64,000 nucleotides of DNA, from positions 1 through 64,000 of the forward strand of contig NZ_SLTI01000058.1 of the NCBI RefSeq assembly GCF_004347735.1, read 5' to 3'. Positions 15,752 through 26,275 of this stretch are shown piece by piece; position 1 is the first letter of the stretch, and the number at the start of each line of letters is the position of its first letter. The notes under the pieces were generated by a model. The model saw only the letters and a program-made list of their open reading frames with translations. It was not told the DNA's origin and ran no database searches. The stretch comes from Sulfuricurvum sp. IAE1 (lineage in GTDB: Bacteria; Campylobacterota; Campylobacteria; Campylobacterales; Sulfurimonadaceae). A program made the translations under genes and the position numbers.

Positions 15752-17365
15752 ATGATGACTTTTGATGCCAATATTCCGAACCGTGAAGAGTGCCATACCT
15801 GTTCGCTCACGTTCGCGTACAAAGAGATCAATCTTCTTTATGAAGTGGCGGTGATGCTGACCAGCACGACCGATATCCACGAAAGCGTCGAAAAAGCGAT
15901 GCGCCGACTCAAACAGCACGGCTATCTCGAACGGTGCGCCCTGTTCCGCAAAAAAGAGGACGCGGACGAACTTGAACTGCTGATTTCGATCGACCTCGAA
16001 CCGTATCAGAAAAAAATGGCCACATACCGCTTCGGCGAGGGAGCAACGGGGCTTGCCGCCCAAAGCCGTGAACCGATCGTCATCGAAAACATCCACAATA
16101 ACATCAATTATCTCAACAAAATGGGCAACATTTCGACCCAAATGGTCTCTTACGTAGCCGTTCCGCTGATGCAAGACGATGAAGTGATCGGCGTCATATC
16201 GGCCAATATCGGGAAAAACAGCCCGCTCAATTTTGACGAAATCGTCCGGATGCTCACGATTGTCGGGTCGCTTTTTGTCGGTGCGCTCAAGGTACAGCAA
16301 ACCATAACAAAAGAGAAAGAATCGCTAAGCGAACTCAAAACGTACTACAAAGAAGAGATGCAAAAAGATTATAAATTCGAAAATATAGTCGGGCGTTCGA
16401 CGCGGATGCAGCAGGTGTTTTCGATGATCAATACCGTTGCCCCCACCGATGCGACGATTCTTATCCGCGGAGAAACGGGAACGGGAAAAGAACTCATCGC
16501 CACCGCGATACACAACCTGAGCCGACGCCAAAACGGCCCTTTCATCAAACTAAACTGCGCCGCCATCAGCGAAACGCTGCTGGAAAGCGAACTTTTCGGA
16601 CACGAAAAAGGGGCTTTTACCGACGCACGGGAAATGCGCAAAGGGCGCTTTGAACTCGCTGACGGCGGAACCTTGTTTCTCGATGAGATCGGCGATATTA
16701 CTCCTTCTTTACAGGTGAAACTGCTGCGTATACTGCAAGAACAGGAATTCGAACGGGTCGGCGGCACAAAAACGATCCGTACCAATGTCCGGCTTGTCGC
16801 GGCAACAAACCGAAACCTCGAAGAGATGGTGCGTAAAGGGGAATTCCGCGAAGACCTTTTTTATCGTCTGAATGTCATCCCGATCAACCTCCCCCCGCTG
16901 CGGGAGCGCTACGAAGACGTCAAACTGCTGATCGAGCACTATTTGCAGAAATTTATGAAAGAGCACCGCAAGACGATGCATTTCACCAAGCCGGCGATGG
17001 AGCTGCTGCTTGATTATCCGTGGCCGGGAAATATCCGTGAGCTGCAAAATACTATGGAGCGGATCGTGCTCATCTGTCCGGACGGGGAGATACAGCCGGA
17101 AATGCTGAGCCACGTTCTGCCGTTCAATTACCAAAAGCTCTACATGCAAAACGACATCCCTGTATCTCCGTCCGCTTCGGCGGTGCCGGCAAAAGAGCTT
17201 CCCAGCGGCCCGATAACCAAAAAGACGCTACAGGAACTTGAGAAAGAATCGATCATCCAGGCGTTGATCGACTCGCACGGAATTCAGACCAAAGCAGCCC
17301 GTTCATTGGGGATGACCGCCCGCCAGATCGGCTATAAAATCAAACAGTACGGGATTGAGGTATAA
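15752..17365 (+). CDS. nifA: NifA, sigma-54-dependent activator of nitrogen fixation
   Basis: 537 residues from ATG 15752. GAF domain at about 25-190, AAA+ domain (GETGTGKEL Walker A; GGTLFLDEIGDI Walker B), and a Fis-type helix-turn-helix at the C-terminus (TKAARSLGMTARQIGYKIKQYG). The sigma-54 contact loop reads GAFTDA, not the usual GAFTGA. The four-cysteine linker of oxygen-sensitive NifA is missing, but an N-terminal EECHTC pair is present. It is divergent from the sigma-54-driven Tpx-like gene. NifA is preferred over NorR or FhlA because of the nifT, nifU and NifQ-like neighbours. Confidence 0.85.
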   Translation: MMTFDANIPNREECHTCSLTFAYKEINLLYEVAVMLTSTTDIHESVEKAMRRLKQHGYLERCALFRKKEDADELELLISIDLEPYQKKMATYRFGEGATGLAAQSREPIVIENIHNNINYLNKMGNISTQMVSYVAVPLMQDDEVIGVISANIGKNSPLNFDEIVRMLTIVGSLFVGALKVQQTITKEKESLSELKTYYKEEMQKDYKFENIVGRSTRMQQVFSMINTVAPTDATILIRGETGTGKELIATAIHNLSRRQNGPFIKLNCAAISETLLESELFGHEKGAFTDAREMRKGRFELADGGTLFLDEIGDITPSLQVKLLRILQEQEFERVGGTKTIRTNVRLVAATNRNLEEMVRKGEFREDLFYRLNVIPINLPPLRERYEDVKLLIEHYLQKFMKEHRKTMHFTKPAMELLLDYPWPGNIRELQNTMERIVLICPDGEIQPEMLSHVLPFNYQKLYMQNDIPVSPSASAVPAKELPSGPITKKTLQELEKESIIQALIDSHGIQTKAARSLGMTARQIGYKIKQYGIEV

Positions 17366-17368
17366 GTT

Positions 17369-18343
17369 TTAGCCCATGTCGATACGGACGCAGTTTTTAC
17401 CGTCCGATTTTGCACGGTAAAGGGCTTTGTCGGCACGCTCGAACACACTTTCGAGGTCTTCTTCCGGACGAACCGATGCAAGACCGAAACTGCAGGTGAC
17501 GTGCACGATCGTCTCGAAACTGTGCTCGTCTATTTTTTTACGTATCTGTTCGGCCACTTTCATCACGGCCATCGGATCGGAGTAGCGCTGCAAGATGGCA
17601 AATTCTTCCCCTCCCCAGCGTACGAACGTATCGGTTTTCCGGATCGAAGCGCCGATGAGTTCGGCAAGTTGCTTGAGCACCGAGTCTCCGACATTGTGTC
17701 CGAACGTGTCGTTGATGCTTTTGAAGTTGTCGACGTCGAGCAGCAGCAGATAGAGCGAATAATCCTGCGTTTTCGAATGTTTTTGATACGACTGAAACAC
17801 CTCTTCAAACAGTCTGCGGTTACCGATCCCCGTCAGCGTGTCGGTCGTTGCCATTTTCAACAGCCCCTTCTCGCCCTCTCCGACGAGTCCCATCAGTGAA
17901 TCGATCACCGTGTAGTCGTGTTTGACCATCGGGGTGATTTGCCGGTAACAAAGTGACATCAGGCGGTGTTTGTCGATAATTCCCAGAACGTTTTTGCCTT
18001 TTGCCGCGACAATTTTGTCGTAGGGCAGCTCTTCGATCGCTTCGATTACGTCGGATATCTGGGTATCGGCATCAAAAGTTTCGACGGGAGAGGTCATGAA
18101 ATCGCGGATCGGAAGCCCGAGGTTGTCGCTGTCATGTATGACGCGGACGATATCCCTGAGGGTGACGATCCCGACATGGGCCGACCGACGGGTTACGATG
18201 ACCGCATCGTCGTCGTTGCGCGAGAAAAATTCCAGCAGGTTTTGGACGATCGTATCCCCCTCGAATCTCGGACAATCCGCCGAAGAGGGAAAAAGGTCTC
18301 CGATCCGCGTAGATGGGGTAATGGCCGATAATTCAGGATTCAT
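17369..18343 (-). CDS. diguanylate cyclase with CBS pair
   Basis: 324 residues: two CBS motifs at about 15-130, then a GGDEF domain with intact active site RWGGEEF and a product-inhibition site RKTD five residues before it. It should make cyclic di-GMP, with the CBS pair sensing an adenosyl nucleotide. It converges on nifA with three bases between stops and follows nifT on the same strand after 147 bases, so it could be a late gene of the nifU unit or independent. Confidence 0.88.
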   Translation of the reverse strand: MNPELSAITPSTRIGDLFPSSADCPRFEGDTIVQNLLEFFSRNDDDAVIVTRRSAHVGIVTLRDIVRVIHDSDNLGLPIRDFMTSPVETFDADTQISDVIEAIEELPYDKIVAAKGKNVLGIIDKHRLMSLCYRQITPMVKHDYTVIDSLMGLVGEGEKGLLKMATTDTLTGIGNRRLFEEVFQSYQKHSKTQDYSLYLLLLDVDNFKSINDTFGHNVGDSVLKQLAELIGASIRKTDTFVRWGGEEFAILQRYSDPMAVMKVAEQIRKKIDEHSFETIVHVTCSFGLASVRPEEDLESVFERADKALYRAKSDGKNCVRIDMG

Positions 18344-18489
18344 TCAATCTCTTTCGACGCTCTTTACGTAATATTTTAGGTTAATATCGGTGAATTGCTG
18401 TCATTATATCAGAGATTTGGCAACATGCGCTGAAATCGGTCGAAATGACCGGATGCAATGAAAAGAACGGGATCGGCAGAGGTGCCGAA

Positions 18490-18702
18490 TCACTCCCCGA
18501 GGCGCTTGGCGACGACTTCGGAAGGGAATTTTTTGACGCAGGGCTCAATGTACCAGGTTTCGCCGTTACTGAGTTTAACTTCGCCGCCCCAGCGCTCCTC
18601 GCTATCGAATTCGGATTTGACAATCGTCTCTTCCATGTCTTTTTTGGCGACGTAAAACGAAATCGCCCCCGTTGAATCGTAACGCAGCATAACCTTGGCC
18701 AT
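18490..18702 (-). CDS. nifT: NifT/FixU family protein
   Basis: 70 residues, the usual family size. AKVMLRYDSTGAISFYVAKKD and the segment ERWGGEVKLSNGETWYIEP follow NifT closely. NifT is a small nif-cluster protein without an assigned biochemical role. The start ATG at 18702 has AAAGGAG eight bases before it; the longer open frame upstream is not needed. It is read in the same direction as nifU, the reductase and the flavoprotein gene before it. Confidence 0.88.
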   Translation of the reverse strand: MAKVMLRYDSTGAISFYVAKKDMEETIVKSEFDSEERWGGEVKLSNGETWYIEPCVKKFPSEVVAKRLGE

Positions 18703-18766
18703 TGCAGCTCCTTTATATTCTATAATATTAATCTGCGCCGGACGCAAACCGAGTCTTTACATGCAT

Positions 18767-20419
18767 TTATTGTGCATGGAAAAAACGGCGGATCCGATGC
18801 CACCACTCTGCCGATACGGTCCCTTCGAACGTGATTCGCAAAAATGTTCCGGCGAGACGGCGAAGGATCGTATCGACTTTGTAATGTCTGTCGTCCCGGA
18901 CAGGGAAATCGCTGCGATAGTGGGCTCCCCTGCTCTCTTCGCGCGCCATTGCCGCCATCACCATCGCTTCGGCTACGCTTAGCGAGTTGCGAAATTCGAG
19001 TATGGAGAGAAGTTCGACGTTGTCGGAGCGTTCTTTGTTGACGCAGCACACTCCTGAAGACATTTTCATCAGGTAGTGGATGTACTCAAGTGCGTCGGCC
19101 AACGAGTCGTGCGTTCGGAATATTCCCGCATTAACGTACAAATTATTCCCCAGATTGCGCCGCATCGTATTGATGTTGAACCGGTTCTCCCCGTCAAGTA
19201 TCATACCTATGTAGCGTGATTCCCGATCCACCTGCGCGTAGTCGATGGGCTGAAATTCATGTTTGCGGGCCACCCTGGCCGCTTCAATCCCTGCAACCCT
19301 TCCGAAATAGGCCGCTTCGAGAAGACTGTTCCCGCCGAGCCTGTTGGCACCGTGTACCCCGTTATAGGCGCATTCCCCGCAGGCGAAAACACCCGGAATA
19401 TCGGTCGACGTGTCGGCGCGGCTCCAGATCCCTCCCATAGTATAATGGGCTGCGGGGGTAATCGGAAGAAGTTCGGTCGTGATGTCGATTCCCGCACCGT
19501 TGAGGGCGTGTTTGCGGGCGGATGGGAGTTTTTTCTCGATCAATTCCTCCCCAAGATGGCGGAAGTCGAGATAAACGCTGTGCCCTGCGTTCCGGTGCTC
19601 CATTATGGCGCGTGAGAGTCGGTCGCGCGTTGCGAGCTCGTCGGTAAAACGGGTTCCCGTTTCATCAACGATATGGGCCCCCTCTCCTCTGGCCGCTTCG
19701 CTGATAAGGATACCGTTGAGCGTCGTGGGATGGAACTGTACGAACTCCATGTTCGCCAGCCTCATTTTTGCCCGTAATGCGACGGCAAGTGCATCCCCGC
19801 TCGATTCTTGCGAATTTGTCGAGTGACCGCGGTAGATACCGGCATACCCTCCGGCCGCAAGCACCAGTGATTTGCACGCAAACGCGATCACCTGGGAATC
19901 GCGGCGCCGCAGAAGAATGACGCCGGAGAGCTTTTCCTTGAACGTCGCGATCGAGAGCATGACGTGACCGGGGAAAATATTGACCCCTTCCTTGCGACAC
20001 TGCATCAGCAGCGTCTGGGTAATCGCCGCTCCGGTTTTATCGGCGATATAGCAGGTGCGCGACGCATTGGTCCCCCCGAACGGTCTTTGCGCGATTTCAC
20101 CGTCTTCACGGCGATCGAAATTGACCCCCATCTCCGAGAGCTCCCGTATCACCTCTTCCGCCCCCGTAACCATCGGGCTTACGACGCTAAAACGCCCCAA
20201 TTCGTCGGCCCCTCTGAGCGTATCGGCGATGTGGTCGCGGTACGAATCGCGGCGGGTTGAGTGCAATACGGCATTGATACCCCCCGACGCTACGGCTGAA
20301 TTCGACCGCAGGAGACTGCTTTTGCAAATCAATGCAACGCTCAATCCCGAACGACGGGCATACAGCGCGGCATAGAGCCCTGAAATGCCGCTTCCGACAA
20401 CGACGACGTCATAAAGCAT
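18767..20419 (-). CDS. fumarate reductase/succinate dehydrogenase-like flavoprotein in nif region
   Basis: 550 residues. FAD-binding start DVVVVGSGISGLYAAL; EIAQRPFGG and FHPTTLNGILISEAARGEG match the catalytic region of SdhA, FrdA and NadB. The histidine that binds FAD covalently in SdhA/FrdA (RSHTVAAQGG) is replaced here (RSNSAVASGG), so FAD is probably non-covalent. No iron-sulfur or membrane subunit gene accompanies it, so it is likely soluble. It lies between an aldo/keto reductase and nifT, overlapping the reductase end by 11 bases. L-aspartate oxidase is the main alternative, though QRPFGG favours the Frd/Sdh branch. Confidence 0.75.
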   Translation of the reverse strand: MLYDVVVVGSGISGLYAALYARRSGLSVALICKSSLLRSNSAVASGGINAVLHSTRRDSYRDHIADTLRGADELGRFSVVSPMVTGAEEVIRELSEMGVNFDRREDGEIAQRPFGGTNASRTCYIADKTGAAITQTLLMQCRKEGVNIFPGHVMLSIATFKEKLSGVILLRRRDSQVIAFACKSLVLAAGGYAGIYRGHSTNSQESSGDALAVALRAKMRLANMEFVQFHPTTLNGILISEAARGEGAHIVDETGTRFTDELATRDRLSRAIMEHRNAGHSVYLDFRHLGEELIEKKLPSARKHALNGAGIDITTELLPITPAAHYTMGGIWSRADTSTDIPGVFACGECAYNGVHGANRLGGNSLLEAAYFGRVAGIEAARVARKHEFQPIDYAQVDRESRYIGMILDGENRFNINTMRRNLGNNLYVNAGIFRTHDSLADALEYIHYLMKMSSGVCCVNKERSDNVELLSILEFRNSLSVAEAMVMAAMAREESRGAHYRSDFPVRDDRHYKVDTILRRLAGTFLRITFEGTVSAEWWHRIRRFFHAQ

Positions 20420-21530
20420 ACGAATCCTTTATCAGACTTTGCATAGCGATTGCCGGTGCGGCGCCCAGATAACCGAGTACCGCGTTGTCGCTGACGTGCG
20501 AGGGATCTACCGCACCGAACACCGTACTGATCGCTCCGGCGCTGCGGGCAAACTGCAACGCACTGGCGACATCGGTTAGGGGGACCGTATTGAGTAGCTC
20601 GGCGATTTTCGGCGTGAACGGGCGTTTGAACAGATTTTTCTGCAGCAAAGGCGATGACCCGATCATGCTTATCTCGAATCGAGCACAGGCGTGCATCAGA
20701 GGATAGTAGAGTCCGTCATCGCACCGTTGGTTCGCATAGGCCATGGCGTGAGGCTTGGCAAGGTTGAAAGGAGATTGCAGGTATTTAAAACCGTGGTTGT
20801 CCCCTCCGACGCGGCGGGCGATTTCGATTAACGCATACAGCGATACGTATTCAGTGTGATTTTCTTCGTACAAAAAACCGTTCCACGACGCAACGCCGTA
20901 CGAGACGATTTTACCCTCCGATCGCAGCGCTTCGAATTCGCGGAATGCCTCTTCGCATCGGTAGTAAAACGTATCGCGGTCGATGTAGCCGAGCTGGGTT
21001 TCGGGATTGTGAAGATAGAAAATGTCTATAGTGTCCATTTCAAGATTTTTAAGCGACTGTTCGCAACTCCAGCGCAGATAGGCCCGGCTCATGCAGTGCT
21101 GATCGATAATGATTTCGTCTTTCTCCGCCAATCCCGCATCCACGATATGACTCTGGATCCATCCGTAAGGATTGTCCGGAAACGGGAAATCAAGAGGTAT
21201 GAATCCCGCTTTGGAAGCGATTATGATCTCGTCGCGTTTGATTTCCCCGGCTTGAAACATCGGAGCGACCGCTTCGGCGATTTCGCGCTCGCTGATCTGG
21301 TAGCGGTAGTTGATCGCCGTGTCGATCAGGTTGATTCCGTTTCGGAGTGCCGTCTGGACCGCCGCTGCGAAATTGATGATGTAGTTGTCCTCTTTGTAGG
21401 GTTCGGGTTTATAGGTTCCCAGCCCCAGCGAAGGGAAAAAGAGTTCGCCGTTGAACCGGTAAAAATCTTTTGAATACTTCCCGAATTTCTTGAGGTATCT
21501 GAACGTCCCCTCTTTGGTTGCATGGTTCAT
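20409..21530 (-). CDS. aldo/keto reductase in nif region
   Basis: 373 residues. SLGLGTYKPEPY opens the barrel; the catalytic set is visible as Asp in NLIDTAINYRY, Lys in IIIASKAGF and His in IFYLHNPETQLG. The ATG at 21530 overlaps the nifU stop (TGATG), which is decisive against an earlier in-frame start inside nifU. NAD(P)H-dependent carbonyl reduction is expected; substrate unknown. Translational coupling to nifU implies expression during nitrogen fixation. Confidence 0.8.
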   Translation of the reverse strand: MNHATKEGTFRYLKKFGKYSKDFYRFNGELFFPSLGLGTYKPEPYKEDNYIINFAAAVQTALRNGINLIDTAINYRYQISEREIAEAVAPMFQAGEIKRDEIIIASKAGFIPLDFPFPDNPYGWIQSHIVDAGLAEKDEIIIDQHCMSRAYLRWSCEQSLKNLEMDTIDIFYLHNPETQLGYIDRDTFYYRCEEAFREFEALRSEGKIVSYGVASWNGFLYEENHTEYVSLYALIEIARRVGGDNHGFKYLQSPFNLAKPHAMAYANQRCDDGLYYPLMHACARFEISMIGSSPLLQKNLFKRPFTPKIAELLNTVPLTDVASALQFARSAGAISTVFGAVDPSHVSDNAVLGYLGAAPAIAMQSLIKDSYAL

Positions 21531-22507
21531 CAGATCACCAGGACTCTTAGATTGGCTTTTAGCTTGAATTTGAGCATGTCTTCGATTCCCGCTAGCGTGG
21601 TGGTGGTGTTCATCGAACAGCTCATGCATTCCCCTTTGTATTTAATATACAGCTCGTATCCGCCCTCGATTTCTTTAAGATCGACGAGTTCGACGTCCCC
21701 GCCGTCAGCTTTGAGGGTCGGTCGAATGTACTCTTCGAGAATCGACTCGATCGTCTTGATTTTCTGAACGAGGCTCATTGCGTTGAAATCGCCGTCGGCT
21801 TTAGCTTCTTTGATCTTTTTGCTGATCGCTTCTTTTTCGAGTTCCTCTTTCACTTCGGCGAGAAGATCGACGAGATAGAGATCTTTTTTCTCGTGCCCTC
21901 CGGGTTTGACGCACGATTTGCAAAAGCCCCCGGCCTTGGTGTAATCGACGATTTGTTCGATAGAATCGAGTTTGTTGAGGCGGATTACCTCTTTGAGTGT
22001 GTCCAGGCTCACACGGGCGCATTCACAGACGATGAATTCGGTCTCGAACTCGCTCATATCAACCCCCTTGTACAGGGATGCCGCTTTTTTTATCACGTCA
22101 TACGCCATAACCGAACAGTGCATTTTTTGCCCCGGTACCGCCGGGATATCCGGGTCGTCGCGCAACGCTTTTTCGACGTCTATGTTGGTAATTTTCAGAG
22201 CCTCGTCCACCGTTTTTTCCATGCACAGCTCGGCCATCATGTCCGAACTGGCGATCGCAGTGCCGCAGCCGAAACTTTTGAACCGGCTTTTCACGATGAC
22301 GTCGTTCTTGGGATCGATGAGCCAATACAGCCGTACCGCATCGCCGCAGCTTTCCGCTCCGAAATCGGCGATAATGAGCTGTTTGGATTCTTTGTCGGCC
22401 TCTTCCTGGGTGATCTCGCCCATGTTTACCGGGTCGTTCATCCGCCGCTGCACTTCCGATGAATATTCTTCCCATAACGCTCCGCCGATCAGTGTATCGC
22501 GTGCCAT
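21530..22507 (-). CDS. nifU: NifU iron-sulfur cluster scaffold
   Basis: 325 residues with all three NifU modules. The IscU-like part has Cys54, Cys81 (FGCGTAIASSD) and Cys131. The central [2Fe-2S] part has C-x-C at 161-163 (VCECARVS) and C-x2-C in GGFCKSCVKPGG. The C-terminal Nfu part has GECMSCSMNTTTT. It assembles clusters for nitrogenase maturation. The start MARDTLIGG at 22507 has AGGAG nine bases before it. It leads the leftward unit nifU, aldo/keto reductase, flavoprotein, nifT. Confidence 0.93.
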   Translation of the reverse strand: MARDTLIGGALWEEYSSEVQRRMNDPVNMGEITQEEADKESKQLIIADFGAESCGDAVRLYWLIDPKNDVIVKSRFKSFGCGTAIASSDMMAELCMEKTVDEALKITNIDVEKALRDDPDIPAVPGQKMHCSVMAYDVIKKAASLYKGVDMSEFETEFIVCECARVSLDTLKEVIRLNKLDSIEQIVDYTKAGGFCKSCVKPGGHEKKDLYLVDLLAEVKEELEKEAISKKIKEAKADGDFNAMSLVQKIKTIESILEEYIRPTLKADGGDVELVDLKEIEGGYELYIKYKGECMSCSMNTTTTLAGIEDMLKFKLKANLRVLVI

Positions 22508-22548
22508 GTGGTTGCTCCTTGCTAGTAACGATGTTGTGCGAAAGAGGT

Positions 22549-22564
22549 TGCAAACCCCGTTCTT
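22549..22564 (-). promoter_or_regulatory. possible degenerate sigma-54 promoter of nifU
   Basis: On the minus strand AAGAACGGGGTTTGCA. The -12 element TTGCA is perfect, and the ACG after the -24 box and the spacing are right, but the -24 GG is reduced to one G. The predicted RNA start near 22538 suits the ribosome binding site. No TGT-N10-ACA site was found upstream. Confidence 0.35.
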
Positions 22565-22701
22565 GTATTTATAAGACATTTTTGTCGCATCCATTCCCTG
22601 GAACGGCTTATGCAGCATGATGATCCGGTTACGTTGTTTCGAATGAATCGATTGCCTATTTAATCATCAGCGGATGGATGAATGGGGGAGCGTATTCGAA
22701 A

Positions 22702-22707
22702 TATAAT
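22702..22707 (+). promoter_or_regulatory. -10 element of the PII-like gene
   Basis: TATAAT 31 bases before the ATG of the PII-like gene, pointing to sigma-70 rather than sigma-54 control. Confidence 0.45.
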
Positions 22708-22737
22708 GACGAAACATTTTATTCAAAGGGGTCCGCC

Positions 22738-23133
22738 ATGGTCCAGATTACCGCCGTATTTAACAAACACTGTCTTAATGACGTTCTGCGTGAACTGTTC
22801 GACAACCTGATCGAAGGAGTCACCGTTATGGATGTGATCGGAAAAGGCTCGCTTGGCATTGCCGAAAAAAACAATGCACCCGATCTTTATCCCAAAGTGA
22901 TGATCATCATCGTCGTTTCCGACGACAAACACAAAGAGATCGCAATGGAGTGCATCCGTTCCCATACACAGGATTTGGGGCACGGCGCGGGCAAAATGTG
23001 GATCACTCCGGTTTTGGAAGTCGAACGGATCCGTACGGGAGAGAAAGATGAAACCGCATTGACACAGCCGACACCGCGCGCCACCAGCAAAAGCAACACG
23101 TTCTTCACTGCCGTCGATACCCCCTCGAGCTGA
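22738..23133 (+). CDS. PII-family signalling protein with shortened T-loop
   Basis: 131 residues. PKVMIIIVVSDDKHKEIAMECI and the C-terminal VLEVERIRTGEKDETAL match PII (GlnB/GlnK). The stretch that should hold the T-loop (GKGSLGIAEKNNAPDLYPK) is about ten residues short and lacks the modified tyrosine, so uridylylation is unlikely. It carries an extra polar tail of about 20 residues. Divergent from nifU with 230 bases between, it may relay energy or 2-oxoglutarate status to nitrogen fixation. The ATG at 22738 has AAAGGGG before it. Confidence 0.75.
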   Translation: MVQITAVFNKHCLNDVLRELFDNLIEGVTVMDVIGKGSLGIAEKNNAPDLYPKVMIIIVVSDDKHKEIAMECIRSHTQDLGHGAGKMWITPVLEVERIRTGEKDETALTQPTPRATSKSNTFFTAVDTPSS

Positions 23134-23201
23134 TTTCCTTCCGCAGGAGACGCGCTTCGCGTCTTCGCCGCGCTATTATCAAACCGCAAGTTTAAGCGCG
23201 C

Positions 23202-23207
23202 TATAAT
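23202..23207 (+). promoter_or_regulatory. -10 element of aspS
   Basis: TATAAT 29 bases before the TTG start. AAGGA at 23225-23229 then serves as ribosome binding site in a leader of about 23 bases. Confidence 0.5.
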
Positions 23208-23236
23208 TGCAAAAAATTTTGAGCAAGGACTTTGTT

Positions 23237-24991
23237 TTGAGAAGTCATTTTTGTACCGAACTATCAGACGCCGATATCGGCCAGGAGGTCGTACTGTGCG
23301 GCTGGGCTAACAGCTATCGTGACCACGGGGGGATCGTATTCATCGACCTTCGCGACAAAAGCGGGCTGATCCAGCTCGTTTGTGACCCTGCCGACAACGC
23401 ACATGCCCACAAAGTGGCGAGCGAAGTACGAGACGAATTCGTCCTCATCGCCAAAGGGCGCGTCCGTGCCCGTGGCGAAGGGCTGGCCAATCCGCGTCTC
23501 AAAACCGGATCGATCGAAGTCGTCGTAGAGGATCTGGTGATCGAAAACCGTTCCGAGCCGGTCCCGTTCGTCATCGGCGACAACAGCGTCGGCGAAGAGA
23601 CCCGCCTTAAATACCGTTACCTTGACCTGCGCAATCCGAATGCGTTCGAAACGTTTAAAATGCGTTCCAAAGCGGCGATTGCCGCACGCAATGTACTCGA
23701 TTCGCTTGGATTCTTGGAGGTCGAAACCCCGATCCTCACCAAATCGACTCCGGAAGGTGCGCGTGACTACCTCGTTCCCAGCCGTGTTCACGAGGGTGAG
23801 TTCTACGCCCTTCCCCAGTCTCCACAGCTGTTCAAGCAGCTGCTGATGGTCGGCGGCTTTGACCGTTACTTCCAGATCGCCAAATGTTTCCGCGACGAAG
23901 ACCTGCGCGCCGATCGCCAGCCCGAGTTTACCCAGATCGACGTTGAGATGAGTTTCTGTAACCAAGAAGACGTCATCCGCGTCGCCGAAGAGCTGATCAA
24001 AGGGATGTTCGCTGCGGCGGGGCATGAAGTCCATATCCCTTTCAACCGCATCAAATACAACGATGCGATGGAACTTTACGGTTCGGACAAACCCGATCTG
24101 CGCTATGACCTCAAAATGGTCGACGTCATCGACATTTTCGCCCGCTGCGACAACGAGATCTTCACGAGTATCGCCGCCAACCCGAAAATGAACCGGATCA
24201 AAGCACTCCGCGTACCGGGTGCCGATCTTGTCTTTTCCAAGCGCGAAATGAAAAGCTTCGAGGATTTCGTCCGCAAATTCGGAGCAAAAGGGCTCGGATA
24301 TTTCCAGATGAAAGAAGACGGTCTCAAAGGGCCGCTGGAGAAATTCTTCACTCCTGAAGATCTCCAACTCCTCGTAGAACGTACCGGCATGGAAGTGGGC
24401 GACGTCGTCTTCTTCGGTGCGGGGGACAAAAAAACCGTCTGGGATTACATGGGGCGCTTCCGTATCTTTATCGCCGAGCACGAGAAGATGAACCTGATCG
24501 ACAAAGACCGCTTCGAATTTGTGTGGGTCGTCGATTTCCCGATGTTCGAGATCGAAGACGGCCGTGTAAAAGCCCTTCACCACCCGTTCACGATGCCGCG
24601 TGACCTGAACCACGAACATATCGAGGATATCGAGTCGATCGCGTACGACATCGTCCTCAACGGTACCGAACTCGGCGGCGGATCGATCCGTATCCATAAA
24701 CAGGCACTGCAGGAAGAGATTTTCAAGCTTCTCGGCATCGGCGAAGAAGAGGCCCAGGAGAAATTCGGCTTCCTCCTCGACGCGCTCAAATTCGGAGCGC
24801 CTCCGCACGGCGGATTTGCGATCGGTTTTGACCGCTTCATGATGCTCTTGTCGAAAAAAGACTCTATCCGTGACGTCATCGCATTCCCGAAAACCCAAAA
24901 AGCGTCGTGCATCATGACCGACGCACCAAGCCCGGTAGAAATCACGCAGCTGCGTGAACTGCACATTCGCCTCCGCGAAAGCGCCAAATAA
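23237..24991 (+). CDS. aspS: aspartyl-tRNA synthetase
   Basis: 584 residues, normal bacterial length. Anticodon-binding OB fold at the N-terminus ([23 protein letters not shown]), then class II motifs ([38 protein letters not shown]-terminal [14 protein letters not shown]). I place the start at TTG 23237 ([15 protein letters not shown]), eight bases after AAGGA. Earlier TTG codons would add residues not expected in the family. It leads an operon with two adenylate kinases. Many Campylobacterota enzymes of this type also charge tRNA-Asn. Confidence 0.95.
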   Translation: MRSHFCTELSDADIGQEVVLCGWANSYRDHGGIVFIDLRDKSGLIQLVCDPADNAHAHKVASEVRDEFVLIAKGRVRARGEGLANPRLKTGSIEVVVEDLVIENRSEPVPFVIGDNSVGEETRLKYRYLDLRNPNAFETFKMRSKAAIAARNVLDSLGFLEVETPILTKSTPEGARDYLVPSRVHEGEFYALPQSPQLFKQLLMVGGFDRYFQIAKCFRDEDLRADRQPEFTQIDVEMSFCNQEDVIRVAEELIKGMFAAAGHEVHIPFNRIKYNDAMELYGSDKPDLRYDLKMVDVIDIFARCDNEIFTSIAANPKMNRIKALRVPGADLVFSKREMKSFEDFVRKFGAKGLGYFQMKEDGLKGPLEKFFTPEDLQLLVERTGMEVGDVVFFGAGDKKTVWDYMGRFRIFIAEHEKMNLIDKDRFEFVWVVDFPMFEIEDGRVKALHHPFTMPRDLNHEHIEDIESIAYDIVLNGTELGGGSIRIHKQALQEEIFKLLGIGEEEAQEKFGFLLDALKFGAPPHGGFAIGFDRFMMLLSKKDSIRDVIAFPKTQKASCIMTDAPSPVEITQLRELHIRLRESAK

Positions 24992-24993
24992 GC

Positions 24994-26230
<1,237 letters not shown>

Positions 26231-26238
26231 TTCCTCCT

Positions 26239-26255
26239 TTCCCGCCTTGCGGGAA
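26239..26255 (+). terminator. hairpin after adk
   Basis: TTCCCGC (26239-26245), loop CTT, GCGGGAA (26249-26255). Weak T-rich tail. It ends the aspS-adk operon just before the promoter of the next gene. Confidence 0.55.
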
Positions 26256-26260
26256 TCTCA

Positions 26261-26269
26261 TGTTATAAT
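26261..26269 (+). promoter_or_regulatory. extended -10 promoter implying a leaderless transcript
   Basis: TGT followed by TATAAT (26264-26269). The ATG of the next gene begins at 26276, where transcription itself should start. Confidence 0.45.
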
Positions 26270-26275
26270 CGCTTC

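Noticed and set aside
15671-22661. GCCTATTT upstream of both the Tpx-like gene and nifU
   Set aside because: Distances from the predicted promoters differ greatly (about 7 and 90 bases); an octamer is likely coincidence.
23264-24964. 566-codon open frame on the minus strand opposite aspS
   Set aside because: Entirely antisense to a clear aspartyl-tRNA synthetase; product has no recognisable domain and typical shadow composition.
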